From positions 1,836,698 to 1,865,663 of the forward strand of contig NW_019091388.1 in NCBI RefSeq assembly GCF_001949145.1: a DNA stretch of 28,966 bases, read 5' to 3'. The stretch comes from Acanthaster planci (Eukaryota; Echinodermata; Asteroidea; Valvatida; Acanthasteridae). Below the pieces are notes generated by a model. That model was not told where the DNA came from and did no database searches. It saw nothing but the letters and a program-made list of their open reading frames with translations. Below are positions 1 to 10,049 of the stretch, one piece after another; position 1 is the first letter of the stretch, and the number at the start of each line of letters is the position of its first letter. Made by a program: the position numbers and the translations under genes.

Positions 1-1635
1 GTAAGTTTGTCACAAAGGATGGTAATATGTCCCATGGTTTGCTTTGGGGATAATCTCTCTGGTAAACAAATGACAGATGCCACACGATAAGGAGCAGGTG
101 AAGAAATTCCTTGTGATAGACTTGCAGATTTGAAACAGTGCCCTCAAGAATTCCACAGGTGGTGCTGCCTTCTTTGAGATTTGACGAACTGTTTTTTCAA
201 GGGTTCCAGTGCAAATGACAGGGATACACTGTTTCAACTTTTGCCAGATTTGGGCCACAGGTCAGTAAAGAAAAAGTTGATGGAACATTCAACCATGACG
301 ACCTGGTAGAGTTGACAACACATGCTTAGCACACTGTCCATGATGTTAGCTTCAGGTAGGCATCTCAGTGTGACACACCTGTAGATTTTCATTCCTCAGA
401 TAATTCATTGGAACTGTAAGAAAATGGCTTAAGACCTTAGCGTACAGATGCAGTGGAGGTTCTTTGGCCTGACAATCCAGCAAGAAGACACTGCACAAAG
501 TAGGAGCATAGTTGGTACATGAACTACATGTAGCTCTACAGTTGCATCAATGAAGATGAAGAAGAATGGTGGTGTGCTCTCAAGCGTGAAACTACAAATT
601 CCCACATATGTACATACCACACCTGCCGCTAGAAGACTGGTGAGGAGAAAGATGTGATCTAGTGCAGTGTTTCCCCAGCTCATAAAAATGTAAACCATCC
701 GATCTCACTCGTTTTAGTGACCATGCACCAATCATCAATGCTGGCACCTCGCATAAAAAATTAAAAGCAAAAATGTAAAAAGGGAAACGAATATCCCCAG
801 TCTGAGGCATTCCTGGAATGGTTCCTTTTCACACTGTCCTGAGTGGCAAAGAAGGTCACAAAATGCAAGATCTAAGGAAATGAAATTTGAGTGAATGCTC
901 AAAGAGTGATAAAAAGAAATTAATTCCAGTCACTTTGACCATATTAATTTTTTTCTCTTTCACAAGTTGAAACAATATTGGGCCACAAATAAAGGAAAAA
1001 CAAGCTTTCCTGGGGCTTGACTTAACTGACTTTGGATGGAGCTCCTTGATGTCACAGAGGTTAACATCCTGGTGGTCACAAAAGGGAAGGGTGGTTGTTG
1101 GAGAGGTGAATTGGATCAACTCCATCAAGGTAGACCTATGGGACATCTTGTACTCTGTATCGACAAAGCATAGGAAATATGAGGTGAAAGTTATGAGTTC
1201 AAAAAAAGCAACTTTGGGACATTCCACATGCTTCCAAGCTCAAAATGAAACTACGAAGCAAGTTCTTTGAACTTTAAAGTCATTTTTACTTGTTTTACAT
1301 CTGAGAATCAATCATTTCATAAAATACAAGAGTAATAGAGATGAAATTCTAAAAACCTTATCGAACTCTTCTAAAATGAAATTCCAGTGGTTCGGTTCTG
1401 TACAAATTTTCTCTCCCATTCCAACCGGAGTTGCAAACCGGACTGGTTATCTTATTTGTTACTATTTTCATTCATAATTATTTCTGGTAATAGACAACTC
1501 CAAAGTAGCCAAGGTACCGTCGCTTGCGAGCCTGAAGAAACCTGTAGAGAGGAGACAATGAGAAGCAGTTACAGTTTAAGAGGTGGGAGGAAAACCCCAG
1601 AGGAATAGTCCGAGTAAAAGCCAGGAATCAGGTAG
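1..1635. other. No recognisable gene
   Basis: Short open frames occur on both strands. The longest is 123 codons on the minus strand at 856-1227. I recognise no domain, catalytic motif, signal peptide or convincing splice pattern in any of them. The first bases, GTAAGT, happen to match a splice donor, but I see no coding exon to go with it. The minus-strand frame at 429-698 is hydrophobic but has no family signature. I treat the stretch as intergenic or intronic. Confidence 0.5.
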
Positions 1636-1639
1636 GGAC

Positions 1640-3000
1640 TGAAAACCCAATCCACATGTATAGGTAACTTTCCCTCTGGGAAGGCCCCTGCTTGGGATGA
1701 TATAGTCCCTTTGTCATCAAACAGGCAAGGAATGCATTTGCTAAGCACCTGGTTGATATCTTTAACAAGTGTCTAACAGCTGGCGTGTTTCCTGATCGTT
1801 TAAAATAGCCAAAGTAATACCGATTTTCAAAAAAGGTTGTAAGCACAATGTAACCAACTATTAGACCTATTTCTGTCCTATCTACACTTTCAAAATTGTT
1901 TTAAAAACTTATTTATCAGAGATTGATATCTTTCATCTGAATCACAATTCGGTTTCAGACAAAAGCGCTCTACTGAATTGGCGATATCGTACGATGTTAG
2001 TAAATTATTTAATGCAATTGACAAACAGAATTTCTCCATTGGTGTATTATTAGACTAATCAAAAGCTTTTGACACTGTCAATCATAATATTTTAATAAAA
2101 AAATTAGGATATTACGGTATCCGCGGTATAGCTCTAGACTTATTAAAAAGGTATCTGTGTAACAGAAAGCAGTACGTATCATTTCAATCTGTTAATTCCA
2201 GCAGTCGAGGAATCACATGTGGGGTACCACAAGCTTCTGTGTTAAGTCCATTGCTATTTCTACTTTACAGCAACGATATATGCAGTACCTCATACAGTAC
2301 AATATTTTGTTTATTTGCCGATGATACGAGTTTGTTGCATACATACAAGAATGTAAATGAAGCAATCCAAACATTAATTTGGAACTTGCTAAACTTAATG
2401 AGTGGCTTTTAGCAAACAAATTGTGTATTAATGTCCTCAAATCACATTACATAATATTTTGTTCAAATCAATTGAAGTATACACAACATGCTCATTTGAT
2501 CTTAACCCCTTGACGTCGGGACTTTTTTCTGAAAGCCGACTCCGAGAATTCCAGCCTCGCTTGACCACGAAGGCCACCTGCCAAACTGCAAATTTTCGGT
2601 TTGTGGCCCTGCTCGCTCTGCATGCTTTGATTTACACAGTGAAAAGGCTCATTGTTCGGTGGCATGCGGCTCTACTCACGCTTCCACATTCCCGTTGCCT
2701 CTTTTCGAAGTGGGGACTATTGTGAAGCTGGTGATTATGATGCAAATTTGGTCTTTTCATTTCTTGGCAACACACAAAGGCCAACTACCATATATACAAG
2801 AGCCAGGATATGCCTTCTTTCACTGTGTTCAGTTAAGTGTGGGCTGAGAATAATAGCTCAAATGCGGGCTGAGCTCAATTTTTTAAAAGGCTCTTACCGC
2901 TTCTCGGTGAGAAGAGGTTAAACAATTCAAGGATGACGCAGGTTAAAAGTACAAAATTTCTGGGTGTAACCCTGAGTGAAAATCTTACTTGGAAATCTAA
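1640..3000 (+). mobile_element. Decayed LINE reverse transcriptase, CR1/Jockey-like, interrupted
   Basis: Conceptual translation across frameshifts and stops gives, in order, the conserved blocks of a non-LTR retrotransposon reverse transcriptase. These are VIPIFKKG and NYRPISVLSTLSK (about 1815-1900), GFRQKRST (about 1950), SKAFDTVNH (about 2058-2085), GVPQASVLSPLLFLLY (about 2220-2270, from the family GVPQGSVLGP block) and FADDTSLL (about 2317-2340), which holds the catalytic aspartates. A downstream block KSTKFLGVTLSENLTWKSN lies at about 2945-3000, beyond the MITE at 2506-2917. At least six in-frame stops occur before the MITE, so it cannot be expressed. Neither the 5' endonuclease nor the 3' end is visible. 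The broad class is clear; the exact clade is a guess from block spelling. Confidence 0.85.
2506..2917. mobile_element. piggyBac-like non-autonomous element (MITE)
   Basis: This 412-bp block sits inside the LINE between two exact TTAA tetranucleotides (2502-2505 and 2918-2921), the target-site duplication of piggyBac transposons. The left end begins CCCCTTGACGTCGGGA; the right end read inward begins CCTCTTCTCACCGAGA. About 10 of 16 positions match, with the CC(C/T)CTT start expected of piggyBac termini. LINE homology stops at the left TTAA and resumes after the right one. The interior has open frames on the plus strand (for example 2459-2725) but no transposase motif. The repeat ends are imperfect, so this is an old copy. 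Confidence 0.7.
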
Positions 3001-3385
3001 CTGTAGATTCGTAACGATCAATAGCAAACTGTAGATTCGTAAGGATCAAAAGCAAACTGTAGATTCGTAACGATCAACAGCAAACTGTAGATTCGTAACG
3101 ATCAACAGCGAACTGTAGATTCGTAACGATCAACAGCAAACTTTAGATTCGTAACGATCAAAAGCAAACTGTAGATTCGTAACGATCAACAGCAAATTGT
3201 AGATTCGTAACGATCAACAGCAAATTGTAGATTCGTAACGATCAACAGCAAACTGTAGATTCGTAACGATCAACAGCAAACTGTAGATTTGTAACGATCA
3301 CAGCAAACTGTAGATTCGTAAAGATCAAAAGTAAACTTTAGATTCGTAACGATCAACAGCAAACTGTAGATTCGTGACGATGAAG
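3001..3385 (+). repeat. Minisatellite, 28-bp unit, about 14 copies
   Basis: The core CTGTAGATTCGTAACGATCA plus an 8-base AACAGCAA tail repeats at a 28-bp step. GATTCG-type anchors fall at 3006, 3034, 3062, 3090, 3118, 3146, 3174, 3202, 3230, 3258, 3286, 3313, 3341 and 3369. One unit (starting 3286) has lost one base. Units differ by only one to three substitutions, so expansion or homogenisation is fairly recent. The first unit continues the LINE block ending at about 3000, so the array probably grew from LINE sequence. The period is not a multiple of three, so the array is not coding. Confidence 0.95.
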
Positions 3386-4015
3386 AAGGTATCCTTACGT
3401 CCACCCCTCCACTTGTTTCGATCATACAAAGTGTGACCGGAGGGTTGGGTTGGGTAGGCGTAACATTACACTTGGTTGCTGTGACACTGATTTAACTCCA
3501 AATTTGGCATCGTAATTTCAATCCAAAGTTGCTCATTCTCCAAATGAAATAGCAATATGTATTAATCAAGCGGCCATTTTGGAATGATTCACACATAAGA
3601 ACATGCAAGGATCAGTGATACTCATTTTGAGTGGTTTGTAAAGTGGTTCAAAAAGTGCTAACCATACTTTATGAAGTTGGTATATCATTCCTCAGTTTCA
3701 TAGACTTCTGTGGTGGTTTTAGTCCAGAAGGTTTCGCTGCACTGGCACACATATAATAATGACTTCAAGGTGCAAAAGGAAGAGAAGTGAGTATGTCTCC
3801 TACACTGACGATGTTGACTGCATGAATACTGTCGATGTTTCAAGTAGCCAGAACCTGCGCTCGTTAGTGAATGGAACAAAGGTGTGCACTGAGGGGAGGG
3901 GTAACAGCAAGAGCGTCATAGAGTCGGGACTCCATGCTCATGTAACAATGGGAAATAGTTTAAGTCAGAGAACAGACTCGGAATTGTAGATTCATGCAAG
4001 AATGTACATTTCCGT
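3386..4015. other. No recognisable gene
   Basis: This is unique-looking sequence between two minisatellites. A 76-codon plus frame at 3759-3989 has no recognisable domain and is probably chance. Confidence 0.5.
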
Positions 4016-4019
4016 GTCC

Positions 4020-4630
4020 ATTCTTCTTGACAGAATGGTGGTTCTGACAAAGAGAAGGTTTCTTGGTACACCATGTGTAGAATCAATCTCTTCTATAAGA
4101 ACGGTGGTTCTGACAGAGAGGTTTGTGGGTACACCAAGTGTAGAATCTATCTCTTTGATAAAAACAGTGGTTCTGAGAGAGAGAAGGTTTCTTGGTACGC
4201 CATGTGTAGAATCAATGTCTTTGAAAAGAATGGTGGTTCTGACAGAGAGAAGGTTTGCGGGTACACCATGTGTAGAATCAATGTCTTTGATAAGAACGGC
4301 GGTTCTGACAGAGAGAAGGTTTGTGGGTACACCATGTGTAGAATCAATGTCTTGATAAGAAGTATGGAAGGTTTCTTGGTACGCCATGTGTAGAATCAAT
4401 GTCTTTGAAAAAAAGGTGGTTCTGGCAGAGAGAAGGTTTGCGGGTACACCATGTGTAGAATCAATGTCTTTGATAAGAACGGTGGTTCTGACAGAGAGAA
4501 GGTTTGTGGGTACACCATGTATAGAATCAATGTCTTTGATAAGAATGGCGATTCTGACCGACAGAAGGTTTGTGGGTACACCATGTGTAGAATCAATCTC
4601 TTCTATAAGAGCGGTGGTTCTGAAATATTG
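4020..4630. repeat. Minisatellite, 66-bp unit, about 9-10 copies
   Basis: The unit contains GTAGAATCAATGTCTTTGAT, then AAGAACGGTGGTTCTGACAG, AGAGAAGGTTTGTGGGTACA and CCATGT. Copies of the GTTCTGA block fall near 4040, 4101, 4169, 4230, 4296, 4412, 4478, 4544 and 4611. One unit near 4360 has lost its middle. Because 66 is divisible by three, long frames stay open on both strands (232 codons on the minus strand). Indels move the repeat peptide from one frame to another and back, and no frame is favoured. I therefore call it non-coding satellite. Confidence 0.92.
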
Positions 4631-4689
4631 TGAGTGTGAAGCCAATGTTTCCACCAGGATGCTCTGGTTGTTTCCCTGAGGAGTTCCCA

Positions 4690-4782
4690 CTCACTGGTTC
4701 TTGTCAGAACCCCCCACTCCTATAGAAGAGATTGATACCACATGGTGTACCCCAAACCCTCTCTCACCCAAGCCTCTGTCAT
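4690..4782 (-). repeat. Inverted, diverged unit of the 66-bp minisatellite
   Basis: Read on the minus strand, this stretch gives a unit like the neighbouring array: GGTTTGGGGTACACCATGTG, then a GTATCAATCTCTTCTATAGG block, then GGGGGGTTCTGACAAGAACC. It is separated from the array by about 60 bp and is in the opposite orientation, so array and unit could pair as a long hairpin. Confidence 0.75.
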
Positions 4783-5740
4783 GCAAGTTTCAAATCTTAC
4801 TGTCAGAACTGCTCTCTGAGTGTCTCCACAGCCTCCATACTGATGTTCATGAGGAACAGAAAGTTGAGTATTCAAGGCATGGCAACAATGCAAAACCACC
4901 AAGGAATCACTGCAAACATGACAGTAACTTGCTAGCCCCTTAATGACTATATTCATCTCTCCCGCATCATGTTTAAACAGCTGAAAAGACAAATTGCATT
5001 CAATCCTGAGGGCGGAATTGACAGTATCAACGTCATCCTCAATGCTTGAGAAAACAACTTACAGTCACTGCAAAAGGTAGACTTCTCCTTGACAGACAGC
5101 ACATATTCCTTCCACTCTCATTGCCACCTCTGCTTCTATCCACTTGCCAACAAGTGCCTTCATAATGAAAAAAGGAAAATTGGGCTGGAGAAATAGAAAG
5201 ACCCATGTCTGTCAACATGAATGATCCAAAGCAATTGTTACATAATTAAAACAAGCACAATATTGTTTAGCTAAAAACCCCGCCAGACACATTAAACTGC
5301 CATGATTTGTCAAAGTGGCTTGCCTGCCAAGTGTTACAAGATCAAACATGTCAACTCTCCCCAAGGCCAAACAGCCTGGTAGTCTGTGGTTGCCAACCAC
5401 CACAAGATCAAACAATGGCATTGTTCAATGGCACTAGCTCCCATTGTCTTTATATGGCCAGTGCATATGGCAGGGTTAGGGTTAAACTGGATAAAAATGG
5501 CACAAAAGAACCAGTACATGGTGGTCGCTATGCAAAAGTTTGCACTGAATCATGAAGTATAGCAACAGTGTCTTTAGTCTGCGGAATTCAAATTATGTTT
5601 ATGTACAATCAGATAATACAGTGTACCAGATTTTACTCAAATTTAACTCACAAATGGCCTGCTAACACAGAAACATACAGTTTTGACTGGCTGCACAAAG
5701 TGGCAACTTCAACTTTAGTTGAAAAGGTATTCAATTTATA

Positions 5741-5945
5741 CCTGATCTTCCTGACCACAGGGAAAGGGAAAGGTTATTTCCCCCCACACACTGACAAGAT
5801 TCCCGCTTGCTACCCCATGCAGCCCCCCTCCCCTTATGCCTGATCTTCCTGACCCAAGAGGAGAGGAAAGGTTATTTTTCCCTCCCCCCACACATACATG
5901 TATTGACAAAATTCCCGCTTGCAACCCCATGCAGGCCCCCTTCAA
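5741..5945 (+). repeat. Direct repeat, about 98 bp, two copies
   Basis: CCTGATCTTCCTGAC starts at 5741 and again at 5839. Each is followed by an AGGTTATTT block, a run of C with CACACA, ATTCCCGCTTGC and ACCCCATGCAG. The two copies lie in tandem inside the non-conserved middle of copy A of the larger duplication. Confidence 0.85.
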
Positions 5946-6969
5946 AGAAGTTCTTCCCCTCTTTCTTTCCCTTTCATGGGTGGAGCGGGACGCCACCATA
6001 GCTGTCTAATTGCGATTAACTCAGAAGAGTTAGCAGGTGTCAAGTATGTACGCATGAGCATTATGTCATGTCTCGACTCACGTACCTCAATCATCCAGTC
6101 ATCTCTTACCTGAACGAGATGTATGTTCATTACACGGCTGCATTTTATGTGCACAGGTGGAATCCAGCATCAATGTGTACCTGTGTGCAGAAAAAGTATA
6201 GGATGTGTTCAATTAGCAAATGTAACCTGCAAAAATGGCGACTGACGAGGGATGAGAAACTCAAGCTAAATGAAGAATCTTCGATGGAAAAGTTGCTGGG
6301 AACTAAATTAGTAAGTACTCAGACACCATTTCTAGATATCAAAACCAAAACTATGATCAATAACCCCCCCTCAAAAAAAAAACATGATGTTAACCAAAAA
6401 ATTAAAACAGGCTAGAAAACCAAGCACTACAAACTAACTATAACTACAAGTTAAACCCTAAAAAGAGCCGGGGGGGGCCTGTGGAATCCCCCCTGCAATA
6501 TATTTTCCGTTATCTCTGCAGTGGTTATTTCATGAGCTTAACCTTTAGGCATTTTCCAGTAACTCTTTGTGGTTATTTTAACATCAATATTGTGAATTCA
6601 TATCAAACATTCTTGGGCAATGCCCATTTTTCCAAGACAGCTAGATCAACCCCAAATTTAAACTTCTCCACTACCATGCTCAATGCAAGAGGCCAGCACA
6701 TACATGTACATGTATGGGGTCTTGAACTTCAAATGACCATAACAACAAAACCATAACTGTACGTTGAATTGAGTGCACATAGTTTTAAAAAAAATGTGGT
6801 GTGCATTAACATTCTCTCAGATCACCACAACTGCTGGTGCCTGGAGTTGTAACGTGTTCATCACCAGTAAAGAGCTTGAGCAAATCACTGTAGAACAGTG
6901 TAGAGAAGACAAAATTATAAATAATTCACCAACAGGCATGATGGTCCGACAATGGTCCGAAAGATACAT

Positions 6970-7115
6970 GTATGTGCAATTTTCACAGAATTGGTGTCAA
7001 AGAGACCACACTAGAGTTACTGAAAAACTCCTGAAGGTTCGACTACTGTACTCTGGCGATATCAGAAAAACTCTTGAGGGGGCAGATTCTTTCTACTCCC
7101 TTGTTCTTTTAGGGT
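6970..7115 (+). repeat. Dispersed repeat, copy 1
   Basis: This stretch resembles 23488-23602. Both contain CAATTTTCA, TGTCAA, GACCACA, CTGAAAA, GATATCAGAA and CTCTTTTAGGG in the same order and at similar spacing. It lies at the 3' edge of duplication copy A. It is probably part of an unclassified interspersed repeat. Confidence 0.6.
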
Positions 7116-7699
7116 CAAATGAACACACACAATTAACTGCACAATGGTGATTGTCAAATTGTCAAACCTGAAAGTGATTTGGTTCAGGTATTATCTTATC
7201 ACCCCTATTGGCTTGAGTGTCTATATTTGAAATCTTCAATACTGCCTTGACGCTACTTTGTGCATGTCTCTGTGACATGGGCTCAATATCATCTCAATAT
7301 CCTCAATATCATCTTCAATACTTGAAAAGACAACTTACAGTCACTGCAGAAGACAGACTTCTCATGTTTCTTCCACTATTGCTATCATCTCTGCTTCTAT
7401 CCACTTTCCAAAAAAAGCCCTAACAATAAAGAAAAAGTTAACTGGACTGGAGAAATGGAAAGGCCTCTTTCTGTCAATTAATATGAATGAATCTAAAGCC
7501 ATTTTCATAAATAAAACAAGCACAACATATAACCCTCACTGTTTAGACACATCAGTCTGCATCATTTGTCAAAGTAATTTGCTTGCCTACAGGTCAGCTC
7601 TCCCCAGGGCCAAACAGCCTTGGAGTCTGTGGTTGCCAGCCACCACAAGATCCAACAGTGGCATTGTTCAATGAGACCATGCACTGTCTCAACATGACC

Positions 7700-8640
7700 A
7701 GTTTGTTAGGCTGCTGTTGATTGACCAGTGCATCAAAAGGCGTGTTCCCATTGAACTTTTTTGGCTGGGCTAACTTAAACTGTGGCAGATTCCTGCACAG
7801 CCTGGGTAAGTCAGCAGGGGCGCAAAAAGTCCAATGGGAACAGTTTCCATACAATGTACATCGACTGCGACCGCGCTAAACATACGAACCAGACTACTGC
7901 CCACACAGAGAAAATGGTTGTATAGTTCTCAGCCTCCAACTCCAAGCGTGCATGTACAGTACAGGAGCATGCCACGCACACGCAGTGAGGCGTGCCTGGA
8001 TAAACCTATACACACATTGTGTACAGGGCTTTTACTCATCGTCTTTGAGGCAGATTTGGCCGGATTCGTCTGATTTTATCTTTGTTTTTGTCAGATTTTA
8101 TCGATATCATCATGATTAGTGTACAGCGCAGCCAATGTAATCAGCTGGTCTTATTAGGCCTAACACAGTGAATAAACATTCCGTTACAGTTAAAAAAAAG
8201 TCCATGTGGGAATGCACGGTAGATTGACATGAAGGAATGTTGCGGTAAGTTTCTGCATGCCCACGGAAGAAAGGTCCAATAGGAACACGGCTATAGTGCA
8301 TCAGACTTTCACATCTGCTGCAGTATGTTGCATCTGGCGGGGTTAGGGTCAAGGTCAGTATTTGCAAAGTGATACATGCAGTTTTCACCTTTTTTTAAAA
8401 CTCCTCTTCTAAAGGTTGTAGACTGCTGGCCCTCTTTGATTCCACAATCTGACCGTCTTTCTTGGACCTTCATCAATGTTCAAAGAGCAGATATTATGAC
8501 AATAAGGGGCTTGATCTGTGAAATCAAATAATCATAAAATGATTTAACTAATTCACCCATTTATAATAAAACATTTTCTTTTCACAAGACTACTTTTCAT
8601 TTTCATGTCATATTTTCCGGAGTTGCCAAAAAACTTTTCA
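7700..8640. other. No recognisable gene
   Basis: Unmatched interior of duplication copy B. There are short frames only, none with family features. Confidence 0.5.
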
Positions 8641-9427
8641 AAGATTCAAAATAGTGGCTTTCATCAGTAAACTTTGGGGGAAATTATACCCCAAGGCGGG
8701 TTTACCGTCGGTTATGTTCTCAGCCAGAAAGTATTTGTCATCATGTCTAGAAACCGAACAAAAGGTAACGGAAGAATTTTCAGCGGCAAAATTGCAGGGA
8801 ACTGAATCGGTAAAGACTCACACACTATGTAAGTATCAAAACCCAAAATACCGATCAACCCTTAAAAAATGACCAAACTGAAAAATGTAATAAGAATTGA
8901 AAATCATGAACTAAAGTTTAACCAAAAAAAGAACTGTGGGGGAGGGGGACTGTGGAATCACAGATCAGCCAAAACTTTATTTTTATACTTCTCCACTGCC
9001 ATGCTCAAGGGACATGTAGGCGGGCTGCCACATACAGTGTCTTGAACTTCAAATGACTATAACAAAACAATACCGTATGTTGGATTGAGCGCACCAACTT
9101 TTACAAAATGAAGCATGGGATACCCACAAGTCACATGGTCCAAAATAACCCGGTTTTTTTTTAGCATCCACCTGCACAATGTGTCAAACAGAACTTCTAA
9201 GAATACATGTACATGTACACTAAGACTTCAATCACTGACTATAGCAGACAGGACTCAAGTAGAAAACCACACTCCAGTTATGTGGAACAAAACATGACAT
9301 GTAATTAAGTTGACTTGTCTCTAATGGCTGATCTGCTTCACTGAGTATCATGGCCACACTACATGTACACGTGCACATGTGCCTGTATGTGGCCAAATTA
9401 AATGGAAGGAAGGGGAACTCTAAACTA

Positions 9428-9833
9428 CAGTCATTTGCAAAAGTTTAAGACCACCTGGATTTTATTGGTATTTCTGTCACTGGGCCTGCATTACATTGTC
9501 TAACTGAATAGTGCATAACATCACTGTAGAAGTGCTGTCTGAAATATTTTGCAAAGGCAAGTCTTGTAAGATATTTTGTCTGTAAGGCAGCATGGGCAAA
9601 AAAAAAGTAATCAGAAAAAGTCTAAGGGAAGAAAAAAGGAGGGCACACTTAACATTAGACTGTTAACATTTCAAATAATGGAAATGTTGTCAAATACATG
9701 TAGCTGTTTAACCAAGATTCTGAGGTTACACACTGAAAATAAACATAAGTTGCCATGATTGATTGGTTAAAGTTTGGTTTTTCTTCAGGTTGATGCATTT
9801 TGTATGAATGGTTCTAAACTTTTGCAATAACTG
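9428..9833. mobile_element. Tc1/mariner-type MITE, 406 bp
   Basis: Both ends are inverted repeats flanked by TA (9426-9427 and 9834-9835). The left end reads CAGTCATTTGCAAAAGTTTA; the right end read inward reads CAGTTATTGCAAAAGTTTAG. TA duplication and a CAGT start are hallmarks of Tc1/mariner elements. At 9591 an ATG opens MGKKKVIRKSLREEKRRAH before a stop, which resembles the start of Tc1 transposases. The element therefore looks like an internally deleted derivative of an autonomous Tc1 copy rather than an unrelated MITE. It lies inside segmental duplication copy B and is absent from copy A, so it inserted after the duplication. Confidence 0.82.
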
Positions 9834-10049
9834 TACTGGTATAGTACATGTACATACATGTACATTTACAAGCACAAAAGCCTCAGGGGAGCTACTCAAA
9901 TACATAACCACAACTGCTGGTGTCTGGAGTTGTACATGTTCACTGCCAGTGAAGATCTTGAGCAAATCACAGTTGTAACAATAATATTATGGTATCGAGA
10001 TGAGAAGTAATTCACCAACAGGCATGATCGATGGTCAGGAATTTGTCAT

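Larger units (their letters stand above)
5034..7115. repeat. Segmental duplication, copy A
   Basis: Four blocks here recur in the same order at 7307-10045. Block 1, 5034-5420, matches 7307-7690; shared words include ACAACTTACAGTCACTGCA and GCCAAACAGCCT. Block 2, 6262-6360, matches 8775-8870. Block 3, 6640-6800, matches 8975-9120; both contain GTCTTGAACTTCAAATGAC. Block 4, 6820-6945, matches 9905-10025; both contain ACCACAACTGCTGGTG and TTCACCAACAGGCATGAT. Many substitutions and indels separate the copies. No intact gene is recognisable. Block 2 ends at a GTAAGT (6311) and holds a short open frame whose peptide is weakly shared with copy B. Confidence 0.8.
7307..10045. repeat. Segmental duplication, copy B (with MITE insertion)
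   Basis: This is collinear with copy A at 5034-7115, block for block. It is longer because it contains the 406-bp Tc1/mariner MITE at 9428-9833 and other unmatched sequence between blocks. At 8654-8872 a 72-codon frame runs through block 2. Its end (VTEEFSAAKLQGTES) matches LNEESSMEKLLGTKL in copy A in the same frame, just before a conserved GTAA (8810). I do not recognise the peptide. That frame opens with GTG rather than ATG, so a functional start is doubtful. Confidence 0.8.

Noticed and set aside
856-1227. 123-codon minus-strand frame
   Set aside because: No recognisable motif or splice context; not called as a gene.
2459-2921. Three overlapping plus frames of 62-89 codons
   Set aside because: They lie mostly inside the MITE and cross its border; no transposase motif.
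3001-3385. CRISPR-like array
   Set aside because: 28-bp units are directly adjacent with no unique spacers, and the context is eukaryotic; it is a minisatellite.
3992-4690. 232-codon minus-strand frame with a 22-residue repeat, and several plus-strand frames in the same place
   Set aside because: Openness follows from the 66-bp period. Indels shift the repeat peptide between frames, both strands are equally open, and no start, signal or domain supports a protein.
5736-5999. Glycine-rich minus-strand frame
   Set aside because: Arises from the C-rich 98-bp direct repeat.
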